Shown here in pieces: positions 7,520 to 13,515 of a DNA stretch of 13,515 nucleotides (position 1 is its first letter; each line of letters begins with the position of its first letter). A model generated the notes under the pieces. That model made no database searches and was not told where the DNA came from. It worked only from the letters and a program-made list of their open reading frames with translations. A program made the position numbers and the translations under genes. Origin of the DNA: an uncultured Eubacteriales bacterium (lineage in GTDB: Bacteria; Bacillota; Clostridia; Oscillospirales; Butyricicoccaceae); the NCBI GenBank assembly GCA_905199135.1, contig CAJKFC010000053.1, forward strand, positions 1-13,515, written 5' to 3'.

Positions 7520-9016
7520 TTATTTGCCGAGATACTTTCTTCTGAGGTATTCGAGGAAATACTTTTCGTTGAGCTGCTCACCTGTGGCGTTGACAATGAG
7601 TTCCTTGGGAGTGTAGGCGTTGCTGCCGTACTGGTGAATGTGCTCGTAGAGGTAGCTGTTGACGGGGTCAAAGTTGCCTTTTTCCATCTTAGCATAGAGG
7701 TCGGGGTGAACTTTGAGCATCGAGTTCAAAAGCTGTCCGCAGTACAGGTTGCCCAAGGTATAGCTTTGGAAATAGCCCACATGGCCCGAAGCCCAGTGAA
7801 TATCCTGAAGCACGCCTTCCTTTACATTTTTGGGAGTCATGCCAAAGCACTCCTGATATTTGGCGTTCCAGACTTCTTCGAAATCATCGGTCTTTATCTT
7901 GCCGTCAAAGAAATCCTTTTCGATTTCAAAGCGGATAATGGGATGAAGGCTGTATGTAAGCTCATCTGCGCCCAATCTCACAAGGCTGGGGGAGACCTTA
8001 TTGACCATTTTGTAGAAATCCTCGACGGGAACATCTTTTATCTCGGGGAAGTGTTTCAAAATGGTGGGATATGCATATTTTATAAACTCGAATGAACGGC
8101 CTACCATGTTTTCGTAGAAACGAGCCTGGCCTTCGTGCATAGCGCCGCGTACGCCGCCCCATACGCCGCACTCTATGGCTCTCGGATGGGAATTGTGACC
8201 GTATCTGCCGTGACCGCCTTCATGGAGCATAGTGAACATACCCGCCCACGGGTCGCCGCGGTAGGATATGGCGATTCGGGTGTCCTTGGGGCCTATGCTT
8301 GTGCACATGCCGTGGACGGTCTCGCTGTCGCGTCCGCAGTCGTAATTGTATCCGGTAAGGGCGTTGACATCATATGCCATGTCTCTGATTCTCTTGACAT
8401 CGCAGGGGATTCTTATTTTTGAATCATCTATGGCTGCGTGCTCGTCCTTTATCTCATTGAGAATTTCGCCTATGCCTTTTTTGAGTTCGCCGAACATTCT
8501 GCCCACTTCGGCAGTGTCTATGCCCTTGTCAACCGTGTCGCACAGTACATCAAACGGGTTGGCGTTGGGGTTTATTGCCTCGGCTATCTGAAGCTTAAGG
8601 TCGAAAAGACCCTTGAGCCACGGTTTGTAATTCTCGAAGCTGTCCATCTTTATGCTGTCCTGCCAGGCTCTCTGGGCTTCGCCTGTAAAGTTTCTCAGCT
8701 TTATCTGAAGCTCCGGAGGGATCATTACGGCTTTGGTGTAGCGGTCAATAAGTGCGTTTACGGCGGCCTTCTCATAGATATCGGCAAAAGCCGAATCGTC
8801 GAGCTGTTTGAGCTCGTCTACAAGCTTTGCCGTATCGCTGCTTGTCAGTATAGAGAGAGCCTGACGGGTAAAATATCCGCTGACCTCACCTCGGTAAGGC
8901 TGTCCCTCTTTGGAGAGGCCTGCCCACAGATCCCACGACATCAGTCCCTGGATACTGTCAAAATAGCGCTGTTCCTTTACGAGTTCGATTGCTTTTTTTA
9001 CTGTAGGGTTAGACAT
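7520..9016 (-). CDS. M32 family metallocarboxypeptidase (Taq carboxypeptidase type)
   Basis: This is a 498-aa cytosolic zinc carboxypeptidase, the usual length for M32. The metal site is HEGGH (265-269), with the third ligand Glu295 in MHEGQARFYEN; the spacing (30 residues from the first His) matches the family. Other family blocks are GPKDTRIA (242-249), just before the active site, and IRFEIEKDFF near the C-terminus. M32 enzymes remove C-terminal residues broadly (except Pro and some acidic ones in known cases). It has no signal peptide. GGAGG (9024-9028 on the minus strand) precedes the ATG by 7 nt. It is the last gene of a three-gene minus-strand operon, 25 nt after the S9 peptidase, which suggests the two degrade peptides in series. 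Confidence 0.95.
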   Translation of the reverse strand: MSNPTVKKAIELVKEQRYFDSIQGLMSWDLWAGLSKEGQPYRGEVSGYFTRQALSILTSSDTAKLVDELKQLDDSAFADIYEKAAVNALIDRYTKAVMIPPELQIKLRNFTGEAQRAWQDSIKMDSFENYKPWLKGLFDLKLQIAEAINPNANPFDVLCDTVDKGIDTAEVGRMFGELKKGIGEILNEIKDEHAAIDDSKIRIPCDVKRIRDMAYDVNALTGYNYDCGRDSETVHGMCTSIGPKDTRIAISYRGDPWAGMFTMLHEGGHGRYGHNSHPRAIECGVWGGVRGAMHEGQARFYENMVGRSFEFIKYAYPTILKHFPEIKDVPVEDFYKMVNKVSPSLVRLGADELTYSLHPIIRFEIEKDFFDGKIKTDDFEEVWNAKYQECFGMTPKNVKEGVLQDIHWASGHVGYFQSYTLGNLYCGQLLNSMLKVHPDLYAKMEKGNFDPVNSYLYEHIHQYGSNAYTPKELIVNATGEQLNEKYFLEYLRRKYLGK

Positions 9017-9041
9017 AGTTTTTCCTCCGATTCTTTATATT

Positions 9042-11288
9042 TTAGAGCATGTGCTTTGCAAAGAATGAAAATACCTTTTTCTGATAGTATTTGTCCACCG
9101 AAAGCAGGTGATGCTTGTTGGGCATTATAAGGAAATCAAAGTCTTTATCGGCCTTGATGAGGGCGTTGACGATGCGCATGGTGGAGGCGGGGTGGACATT
9201 GTCGTCTATCTCGCCGTGTATGAGAAGTATCGGGCCTTTGAGCTTGTCGGCGTCAAACTCCGAGTTATTCTTTCTCCAAATCTCCCTGTCGTAGTCGTTC
9301 ATGAATCTCTCGCTCCAGCCGGAGATATAGAGCTCTTGCATGTGGTTTCCGCCTGAAGCCATGGCGCACTTGTAGAAATCAGGATAGTTGACCATGCACT
9401 TATAGGCCGCAAAGCCGCCGCCCGAGTGACCCCATACGCACACTCTGTCTCTGTCCATAAAGGAGAATTTGTCGCAGAGATTGTTTATTACTGCAACATG
9501 ATCTCTCATGCCGCAGCACTCGCCGACATTTTTATGGCAGTCGTCGTGGTATGCCTTGCTTCTGAAGGGAGTTCCGTGTCCGTCTATGACAACTACCGCG
9601 AAGCCCAGCTCGGAGAAGCTGTTGAGATAGCCTTTATTGAGGTAGTCGTGGAAGTTGGTGGGGACATTTGTCGTCTGGTTTCCGCCGTAATAGTAGTCCA
9701 TTATGGGGAACTTCTTGTTGGGGTCAAAGTCATAAGGCATGAGAAGCAGACCGTAGACATCGGTGACTCCGTCGGCACCTTTTTCGATAAAAGGCATGGG
9801 ATAGGCTATGCCCATCTTGTCAAGAGGAGTTATGTCTGCCTTCAGAACGGTGGCTATGTATTTGCCCTCTATCGTCCTCAGCACAACCATGGGCGGTTCG
9901 TCAAAGGTGGAATAGTTGTCCACGAGGAATTTGCCGTCGGGGGATATGTTGACATAGTGCTCGTGCTCGTCGGGAGTGATGAGAGTGAGCTCGCCTGTCT
10001 CTGTGTTACAGCAGTAGAGCTTCATCTTATAGGGGGAGCTGCCTTCCTCGTATCCTGCGGCTGTCAGATATATCTTTTTGTTCTCGTCATCGACTCTGAG
10101 AATCTGGCGGACATTATATTCGCCCTTTGTTATCTGTTTTCTCAAAGTGAGGTTTTCGACATCGTAGTCATATATGTGGAAATGACCGTCCCTCTCGGAA
10201 ATCCAAAGCAGGCGGTTATATTTTTCACTGTACCACATCTGACGGCCGGCGTTTTTGTCAAATCTCGGGTCGAATCCGAATTTGGAGCGGTAGAAGTCGA
10301 AAAAGAGGAATGTGTCGGTGACTTCGTCAAATATTTTTTTGACTTCCTTTGTATCGGCGTCGACTACAAAGACTTCGGCCTTATTGTGGCCCCTTGCCAT
10401 GCGCCATACGATGAATTTATTGCCTTCGTCAGACCATGCAGCAATTTTGAAACCGCCGTTGAAGGGCTCGGAGAGATCGACGGTAAAGCCGTCCATGACC
10501 TTTACACACTCTTTTGTCACGGCGTCACACAGATAGAGCTCGGCGGTGGCCACAGCCTCGTCGCCGGGGAGGGCGTATTTATAGGCGTGGTGGACGGGGC
10601 GCATGTTGTTTTCGTCGACGACATTCTGAATGAGATGGAGCTCTTTGACCTCGCGCTCGTCTATGCGGTAGGTGAGAAATCTCCTGTTGTCGGGAGCCCA
10701 AATTACGCCTGCGGGTCTTACAAAGCCCTCGAGCTTTTCTTTGATTATGTTTTCGTTGCCCTCAAAAACTCCGCCGTAGCCGTAGTGGGGAATACCGTCA
10801 TGAGTTATGGGGTAATCGGTGTGGCTTTCATTGTCGGTTATGTATATGTTGTCGTTTTGGGTATAGGCGGAAAATCTGCCGTCCTTTGTGGTGACTCTTC
10901 TCTGGACAGGCATATCGCAGAGCTTTTCAAGGTGTACACCGTCAAAGGAGAAGAGGCTCTTCTGATACTCAAATTCAATGCCTTTTTCGGTCTTTTTTAT
11001 ATTTTCAAGGGGAAGTTTTTTGTGGGAAATCTCCTTTTCGAACATGTCGGAAAGCCTTTTGGCCAGAATGATGTGATCGAAAAGAGGCTCGCTCTGACCC
11101 TTTTCCATATCCACAAGCATGTATTTATGGATTTTTTCATCGCCGTCAAAGCCCTCGTGCTTGTAGAAGAACGAGTGATCGCCGCAGAAAGTCGGCACAA
11201 AGTAGAGATTTGCCGTCATTTCAAAAACATCGGGAGGAGCAAGCTTTAGAGCCTTCTCCAATTTCTTTTCAAAAACTGCTTTTTCCAT
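9042..11288 (-). CDS. S9 family serine peptidase (prolyl oligopeptidase/DPP-IV-like)
   Basis: This 748-aa protein has an N-terminal beta-propeller (about 120-500) and a C-terminal alpha/beta-hydrolase domain (about 520-748). The catalytic triad is readable: Ser622 in GHSGGG, Asp695 in HGEIDDNVHP, and His727 in NKHHLL. S9 enzymes cut short peptides, often next to proline. There is no signal peptide, so it is probably cytosolic. In the propeller, the region aligning with the double-Glu (YEEE) motif of true dipeptidyl peptidases reads YGYGGVFEGNENI (169-181) and lacks that motif, so dipeptidyl activity is uncertain. An AGGAGG site precedes the ATG; the gene follows the DnaD-like gene after 13 nt and precedes the M32 gene by 25 nt. 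Confidence 0.93.
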   Translation of the reverse strand: MEKAVFEKKLEKALKLAPPDVFEMTANLYFVPTFCGDHSFFYKHEGFDGDEKIHKYMLVDMEKGQSEPLFDHIILAKRLSDMFEKEISHKKLPLENIKKTEKGIEFEYQKSLFSFDGVHLEKLCDMPVQRRVTTKDGRFSAYTQNDNIYITDNESHTDYPITHDGIPHYGYGGVFEGNENIIKEKLEGFVRPAGVIWAPDNRRFLTYRIDEREVKELHLIQNVVDENNMRPVHHAYKYALPGDEAVATAELYLCDAVTKECVKVMDGFTVDLSEPFNGGFKIAAWSDEGNKFIVWRMARGHNKAEVFVVDADTKEVKKIFDEVTDTFLFFDFYRSKFGFDPRFDKNAGRQMWYSEKYNRLLWISERDGHFHIYDYDVENLTLRKQITKGEYNVRQILRVDDENKKIYLTAAGYEEGSSPYKMKLYCCNTETGELTLITPDEHEHYVNISPDGKFLVDNYSTFDEPPMVVLRTIEGKYIATVLKADITPLDKMGIAYPMPFIEKGADGVTDVYGLLLMPYDFDPNKKFPIMDYYYGGNQTTNVPTNFHDYLNKGYLNSFSELGFAVVVIDGHGTPFRSKAYHDDCHKNVGECCGMRDHVAVINNLCDKFSFMDRDRVCVWGHSGGGFAAYKCMVNYPDFYKCAMASGGNHMQELYISGWSERFMNDYDREIWRKNNSEFDADKLKGPILLIHGEIDDNVHPASTMRIVNALIKADKDFDFLIMPNKHHLLSVDKYYQKKVFSFFAKHML

Positions 11289-11301
11289 ATTTCCTCCTAA
11301 A

Positions 11302-12474
11302 TTACATTTTTTTGAGTCTTTCTTTAAAACAGCTGCACATCTCCGAGCCGATAAAGCCGTGATCTCCGCATTTTTCGCACTTGGGTTTTGGGTCTATCAT
11401 GTCGGTGGTGTAACCGTATTGTCTGAGTATGTTTTCACGGACTTTGCAAAGTCTGTCGAGAGAATCTCTCAATGCTTCGGGATTTTCTCCCGAGACAAAA
11501 GAGGCAGCAATTTTTCTCGTGGTTGCCGTTATGCTGCGCTGGGTTTTTGCAAAATCCTCGGATTTTGCCGTCATCTCGGCGATTATTCGGGATGCGGTCT
11601 CCTCACGGCGGCGTCTTTCGCTGCCGTAAATCTCCAGAAGCCTTGCGATCTTGTCTCTTTCACTGTCTGATTTTTCAGGTTTTGCAGGAGGTGATTTTTC
11701 ACCTTTCTCTACATCTTCGGGTGTTTTATAGCCGCTTTTATTCCAGTTGGAAAGGATTTTGTCTATATAGGGCCACTTGAGCTCATGGATGTTGTATATA
11801 GTCTTTTCGTAGGCCAGAGATATGAGGGAATGAGAAATATCGGCCTTGAGCCATCTGTCTATGTATTTTTTTTCATCGGCTACGGCGTCTCTGCCCGAAA
11901 TACCCAAAAGCTTTAAAATATCGCGGTAAACCGTCTTTTCGGCAAATTTTCTGTTTAGATATTCCTCGGCAGCCTCGTAGGAGGTTATCTCGGCGTCGTG
12001 CCATTCCGAGGCGGTTTTTTCTATGTTTCTCAGGCTGAAGCGCCCTTTTTCATTTAGAAAACCTATGAGCAGGGTTATCATGTCGGCCGACATATTTAGA
12101 TTTACATATATATTGTAAAGACTCTCTATTTCCGGTGGGCGCATTATCTTGCCCTTGGCACTTTCATACATCTGACAGATGCCCGCAAAACCGTAGTCGG
12201 TATCGCGTAGGGCGGCTATCTCATCAAAATCTCCTTTGATTTCCGATACCCTGTCTTTTTTGACCTTGCATATGCCGTAGGCCAAAAGGCAGTCGGCGGC
12301 TTTTTTCAGGGAAAAATCGTCGATTCCCAGCTCTTCTTTTGCAAAAGAGAGGTTTATATATCCGCCGTTGGCGCAGCCGTATACATACAGAAGGGCAGAG
12401 TAGGAGTTTTTGCACTGTATGAGGGCCAAATGGGCCTGATTTTCGCTGAGTGAAATTACGAGGGTGGTGTCCAT
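11302..12474 (-). CDS. DnaD-domain primosomal protein fused to a helicase-loader-like zinc domain, no ATPase
   Basis: This 390-aa protein appears composite. Residues about 15-80 fit a winged-helix domain (DDBH1-like). Residues about 95-175 and 180-255 fit two DnaB_2/DnaD C-terminal modules, the second ending WNKSGYKTPEDV, the DnaD-type signature. Residues about 268-390 are a charged helical stretch (SERRRREETASRIIAEM), then ENILRQYGYTTDMIDP and a CxxC...CxC zinc motif (Cys366, Cys369, Cys380, Cys382). This part resembles the N-terminal half of clostridial DnaC/DnaI-type helicase loaders. The AAA+ ATPase that should follow is absent, and the next gene starts after 13 nt. The protein could help load the replicative helicase, or be a derived regulator of it. 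AAAAGGAA (12481-12488) precedes the ATG. The DnaD call is good; the fusion is my inference from recalled family patterns. Confidence 0.8.
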   Translation of the reverse strand: MDTTLVISLSENQAHLALIQCKNSYSALLYVYGCANGGYINLSFAKEELGIDDFSLKKAADCLLAYGICKVKKDRVSEIKGDFDEIAALRDTDYGFAGICQMYESAKGKIMRPPEIESLYNIYVNLNMSADMITLLIGFLNEKGRFSLRNIEKTASEWHDAEITSYEAAEEYLNRKFAEKTVYRDILKLLGISGRDAVADEKKYIDRWLKADISHSLISLAYEKTIYNIHELKWPYIDKILSNWNKSGYKTPEDVEKGEKSPPAKPEKSDSERDKIARLLEIYGSERRRREETASRIIAEMTAKSEDFAKTQRSITATTRKIAASFVSGENPEALRDSLDRLCKVRENILRQYGYTTDMIDPKPKCEKCGDHGFIGSEMCSCFKERLKKM

Positions 12475-12494
12475 TTATCGTTCCTTTTCGTTAA

Positions 12495-12521
12495 GCCTCC
12501 GTATCTGTAAAATAAGGAGGC
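12495..12521 (-). promoter_or_regulatory. Possible leader hairpin of the DnaD-like operon
   Basis: In the predicted 5' leader of the minus-strand operon, GCCTCC and GGAGGC (12516-12521 and 12495-12500) can form a 6-bp GC-rich stem with a 15-nt loop, about 20 nt before the start codon. It contains a GGAGG that is not the gene's own ribosome site. It could influence translation or RNA stability. This is weak evidence: one short stem with no known riboswitch motif. Confidence 0.25.
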
Positions 12522-12531
12522 GGCTTTACTG

Positions 12532-12555
12532 TATAATGTCTATAAAGACATTATA
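12532..12555. promoter_or_regulatory. Palindromic operator 1 (leftward promoter)
   Basis: TATAATGTCT (12532-12541), spacer ATAA, and AGACATTATA (12546-12555) form a perfect 10+10 palindrome. It overlaps the -10 box of the leftward promoter and covers its expected start site, the classic place for a repressor. A near copy lies 85 bp to the right on the opposite promoter. The binding protein is unknown; I do not recognise the motif as that of a named regulator. Confidence 0.7.
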
Positions 12556-12578
12556 CCATCAAAAAACTTTTTTGTAAA
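12550..12578 (-). promoter_or_regulatory. Sigma-A promoter of the DnaD-like/S9/M32 operon
   Basis: On the minus strand, TTTACA (12573-12578) is followed after exactly 17 nt by TATAAT (12550-12555), with an extended -10 TGG directly before it. Transcription would begin near 12543, leaving a leader of about 70 nt before the start codon. The -10 box forms one arm of operator 1. Confidence 0.75.
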
Positions 12579-12593
12579 CTTTAAAAAAAGGGG

Positions 12594-12622
12594 TTGGAAA
12601 AAAATGAAATAGATGATATAAT
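12594..12622 (+). promoter_or_regulatory. Sigma-A promoter of the GlmU-like gene
   Basis: TTGGAA (12594-12599) is followed after exactly 17 nt by TATAAT (12617-12622), with an extended -10 TGA directly before it. Start of transcription is expected near 12629, giving a leader of about 80 nt. The -10 box forms the left arm of operator 2. The two promoters point away from each other; their -35 boxes are 15 bp apart. Confidence 0.75.
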
Positions 12623-12640
12623 GTCTGTATAGACACTATG
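12617..12640. promoter_or_regulatory. Palindromic operator 2 (rightward promoter)
   Basis: TATAATGTCT (12617-12626), spacer GTAT, and AGACACTATG (12631-12640) repeat operator 1 with the same arm length and a 4-nt spacer. The left arm is identical, and the right arm differs at two positions (one C and the terminal G). The copy has the same relation to its own -10 box and start site as operator 1 has. Confidence 0.68.
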
Positions 12641-12650
12641 TGTAATTGAA

Positions 12651-12683
12651 CAGCGGCTTTGCTTTGAAAAAGCGTGGTCGCTG
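12651..12683 (+). promoter_or_regulatory. Possible leader hairpin of the GlmU-like gene
   Basis: CAGCG (12651-12655) can pair with CGCTG (12679-12683), enclosing a second small stem, GCTTT (12661-12665) with AAAGC (12669-12673). A CACTTTT run follows. It sits in the predicted 5' leader, before the ribosome site GGGAG (12699-12703). It could be an attenuator or nothing; the stems are short. Confidence 0.25.
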
Positions 12684-12709
12684 CACTTTTAACCGAACGG
12701 GAGATACAT

Positions 12710-13515
12710 ATGCGTACACTTATAATAAACAAGGATTGGCCGAAAGTATCAGTGCTTTATACCGATCCTACACTTATAATTAAAAATCTGTGCCGCGAAT
12801 TCTCCAGCGACATAGCCTGCGACTATGTGGAAAACGACTTTGAGGACATACTCATGATTTTGCAGCCTGCAGTCTGTATGACTGCCGATACCATAAGAGA
12901 TTTTATCTCGGCAGGCATACCTGCAAAACTCAAATCGGGAAACGATACCGTCGCGATTTTTATGCCTCTTTCGTACCACAGCAGGATAGACATACACGAT
13001 ATTGACGAAGAACAGCTCAAAACATTCTATCTGCCTGCGGAGGAGTCTTTCTGCGCCACAGACGCCATGAATACATATCTCTGCAACGAGACTCTGAGAA
13101 ACAGGATAAACGAGCAGCTTTTGAATAAAGGCGTCTATATAGCCGATGTGGCCACCGCCTTTATAGCTCCTTTTGTTCAGATAGAGGAGGGAGCTACGAT
13201 TCTTCCCAACTGCCAGATTTACGGTCTAAGTACTATAAAGAAAGGCGCCGTCATTGGCCCCAACGCCGTAATATCCGACAGCTGCATAGGAGAGAACACG
13301 AAGATAAACGCATCTCAGGTATTTGAGAGCAGCGTGGGCTGTGACACTACTGTCGGTCCCTTCGCATACATCAGACCCAAGTCTGACATAGGCGACAATG
13401 TAAAGATAGGCGACTATGTGGAGATTAAAAAATCCACAATAGGCAACGGCACCAAGATATCCCATTTTGCATATATAGGTGACAGCGAGATAGGCAGTAA
13501 GGTCAACTTCAGCTG
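12710..13515 (+). CDS. GlmU-type acetyltransferase (left-handed beta-helix) with short divergent N-terminal domain, 3'-incomplete
   Basis: The reading frame stays open to the window edge (268 full codons). From about residue 129 it follows GlmU: the linker helix LRNRINEQL, GVYIAD, then hexapeptide repeats (IGPNAVI, IGENTKI) and the acetyltransferase signature GPFAYIRPKSDIG, VKIGDYVEIKKS, ISHFAYIGDSEIG. Arg222, Lys240/241 and His252 match GlcN-1-P acetyltransferase active-site residues of GlmU. Residues 1-128 replace the normal uridylyltransferase domain of about 230 aa, and no LAAGxGTRM motif is present. DILMILQPAVCMTADTI (46-62) faintly recalls the 'GDVPL...TL' part of that domain, so it may be a decayed remnant. 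The ATG has GGGAG 6 nt upstream, and an in-frame TGA at 12665-12667 excludes a longer N-terminus. A GTG at 12674 is possible but less likely. The product is probably cytosolic, in cell-wall or nucleotide-sugar precursor synthesis. Confidence 0.85.
   Translation, partial: MRTLIINKDWPKVSVLYTDPTLIIKNLCREFSSDIACDYVENDFEDILMILQPAVCMTADTIRDFISAGIPAKLKSGNDTVAIFMPLSYHSRIDIHDIDEEQLKTFYLPAEESFCATDAMNTYLCNETLRNRINEQLLNKGVYIADVATAFIAPFVQIEEGATILPNCQIYGLSTIKKGAVIGPNAVISDSCIGENTKINASQVFESSVGCDTTVGPFAYIRPKSDIGDNVKIGDYVEIKKSTIGNGTKISHFAYIGDSEIGSKVNFS

Noticed and set aside
9426..11249. A 607-codon open frame on the plus strand opposite the S9 peptidase
   Set aside because: The minus-strand protein has a full domain layout and catalytic triad. 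The plus-strand translation is low-complexity, rich in Val, Gly and Tyr, has no recognisable motif, and is an antisense shadow caused by codon bias.
12532..12555. Operator 1 palindrome as a Rho-independent terminator
   Set aside because: The stem is AT-rich, has no U-tract on either side, and sits exactly on a promoter -10 box with a near copy on the opposite promoter, which fits an operator better.

Overview
The window reads as chromosomal DNA of a Clostridia-class Firmicute of moderate GC content. The main clues are a scfA-scfB pair (the six-cysteine 'SCIFF' ribosomal peptide and its radical-SAM maturase, a hallmark of Clostridia), a DnaD-type primosomal protein, a SPOR-SpoIID cell-wall enzyme, strong AGGAGG ribosome binding sites, and frequent ATA (Ile) and AGA (Arg) codons. 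I do not assign a genus. No mobile element, CRISPR array or phage gene is visible.

Plus-strand block, 29-7474. A tRNA-Pro(GGG) gene is followed by a tight run: SPOR-SpoIID lytic-transglycosylase-like protein, queA, rmuC, tgt, yajC, a small four-helix membrane protein of the TIGR04086 type, scfA and scfB. The first four coding regions overlap (11, 1 and 8 nt), which suggests translational coupling. QueA and Tgt act in queuosine modification of tRNA, YajC is the SecDF partner, and ScfA/ScfB make a thioether-bridged (ranthipeptide) product. Sequence inspection suggests that scfAB also has its own sigma-A promoter, inside the 3' end of the preceding gene. A perfect hairpin lies between precursor and maturase. 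The block ends at a bidirectional terminator (7487-7515).

Minus-strand block, 12474-7520. Three closely spaced genes are read leftwards: a DnaD-domain protein that appears fused to the N-terminal zinc-binding half of a DnaC/DnaI-type helicase loader but lacks the ATPase, a cytosolic S9 (prolyl-oligopeptidase/DPP-like) peptidase, and an M32 metallocarboxypeptidase. The two peptidases could act together in intracellular peptide breakdown.

Divergent control region, 12475-12709. Two face-to-face extended -10 promoters, one for each strand, carry near-identical 24-bp palindromes (TATAATGTCT-N4-AGACAYTAT type) overlapping the -10 boxes. This suggests one unidentified regulator controls both the DnaD-like/peptidase operon and the rightward gene. 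That gene (12710 to the window end, incomplete) encodes a GlmU-type left-handed beta-helix acetyltransferase domain preceded by a short, divergent N-terminal domain instead of the normal uridylyltransferase.

The most novel-looking items are the paired operator-promoters, the DnaD/loader fusion without ATPase, and the GlmU-like protein with a replaced N-terminal domain. The SCIFF system is known, but its local promoter and intergenic hairpin are worth attention.
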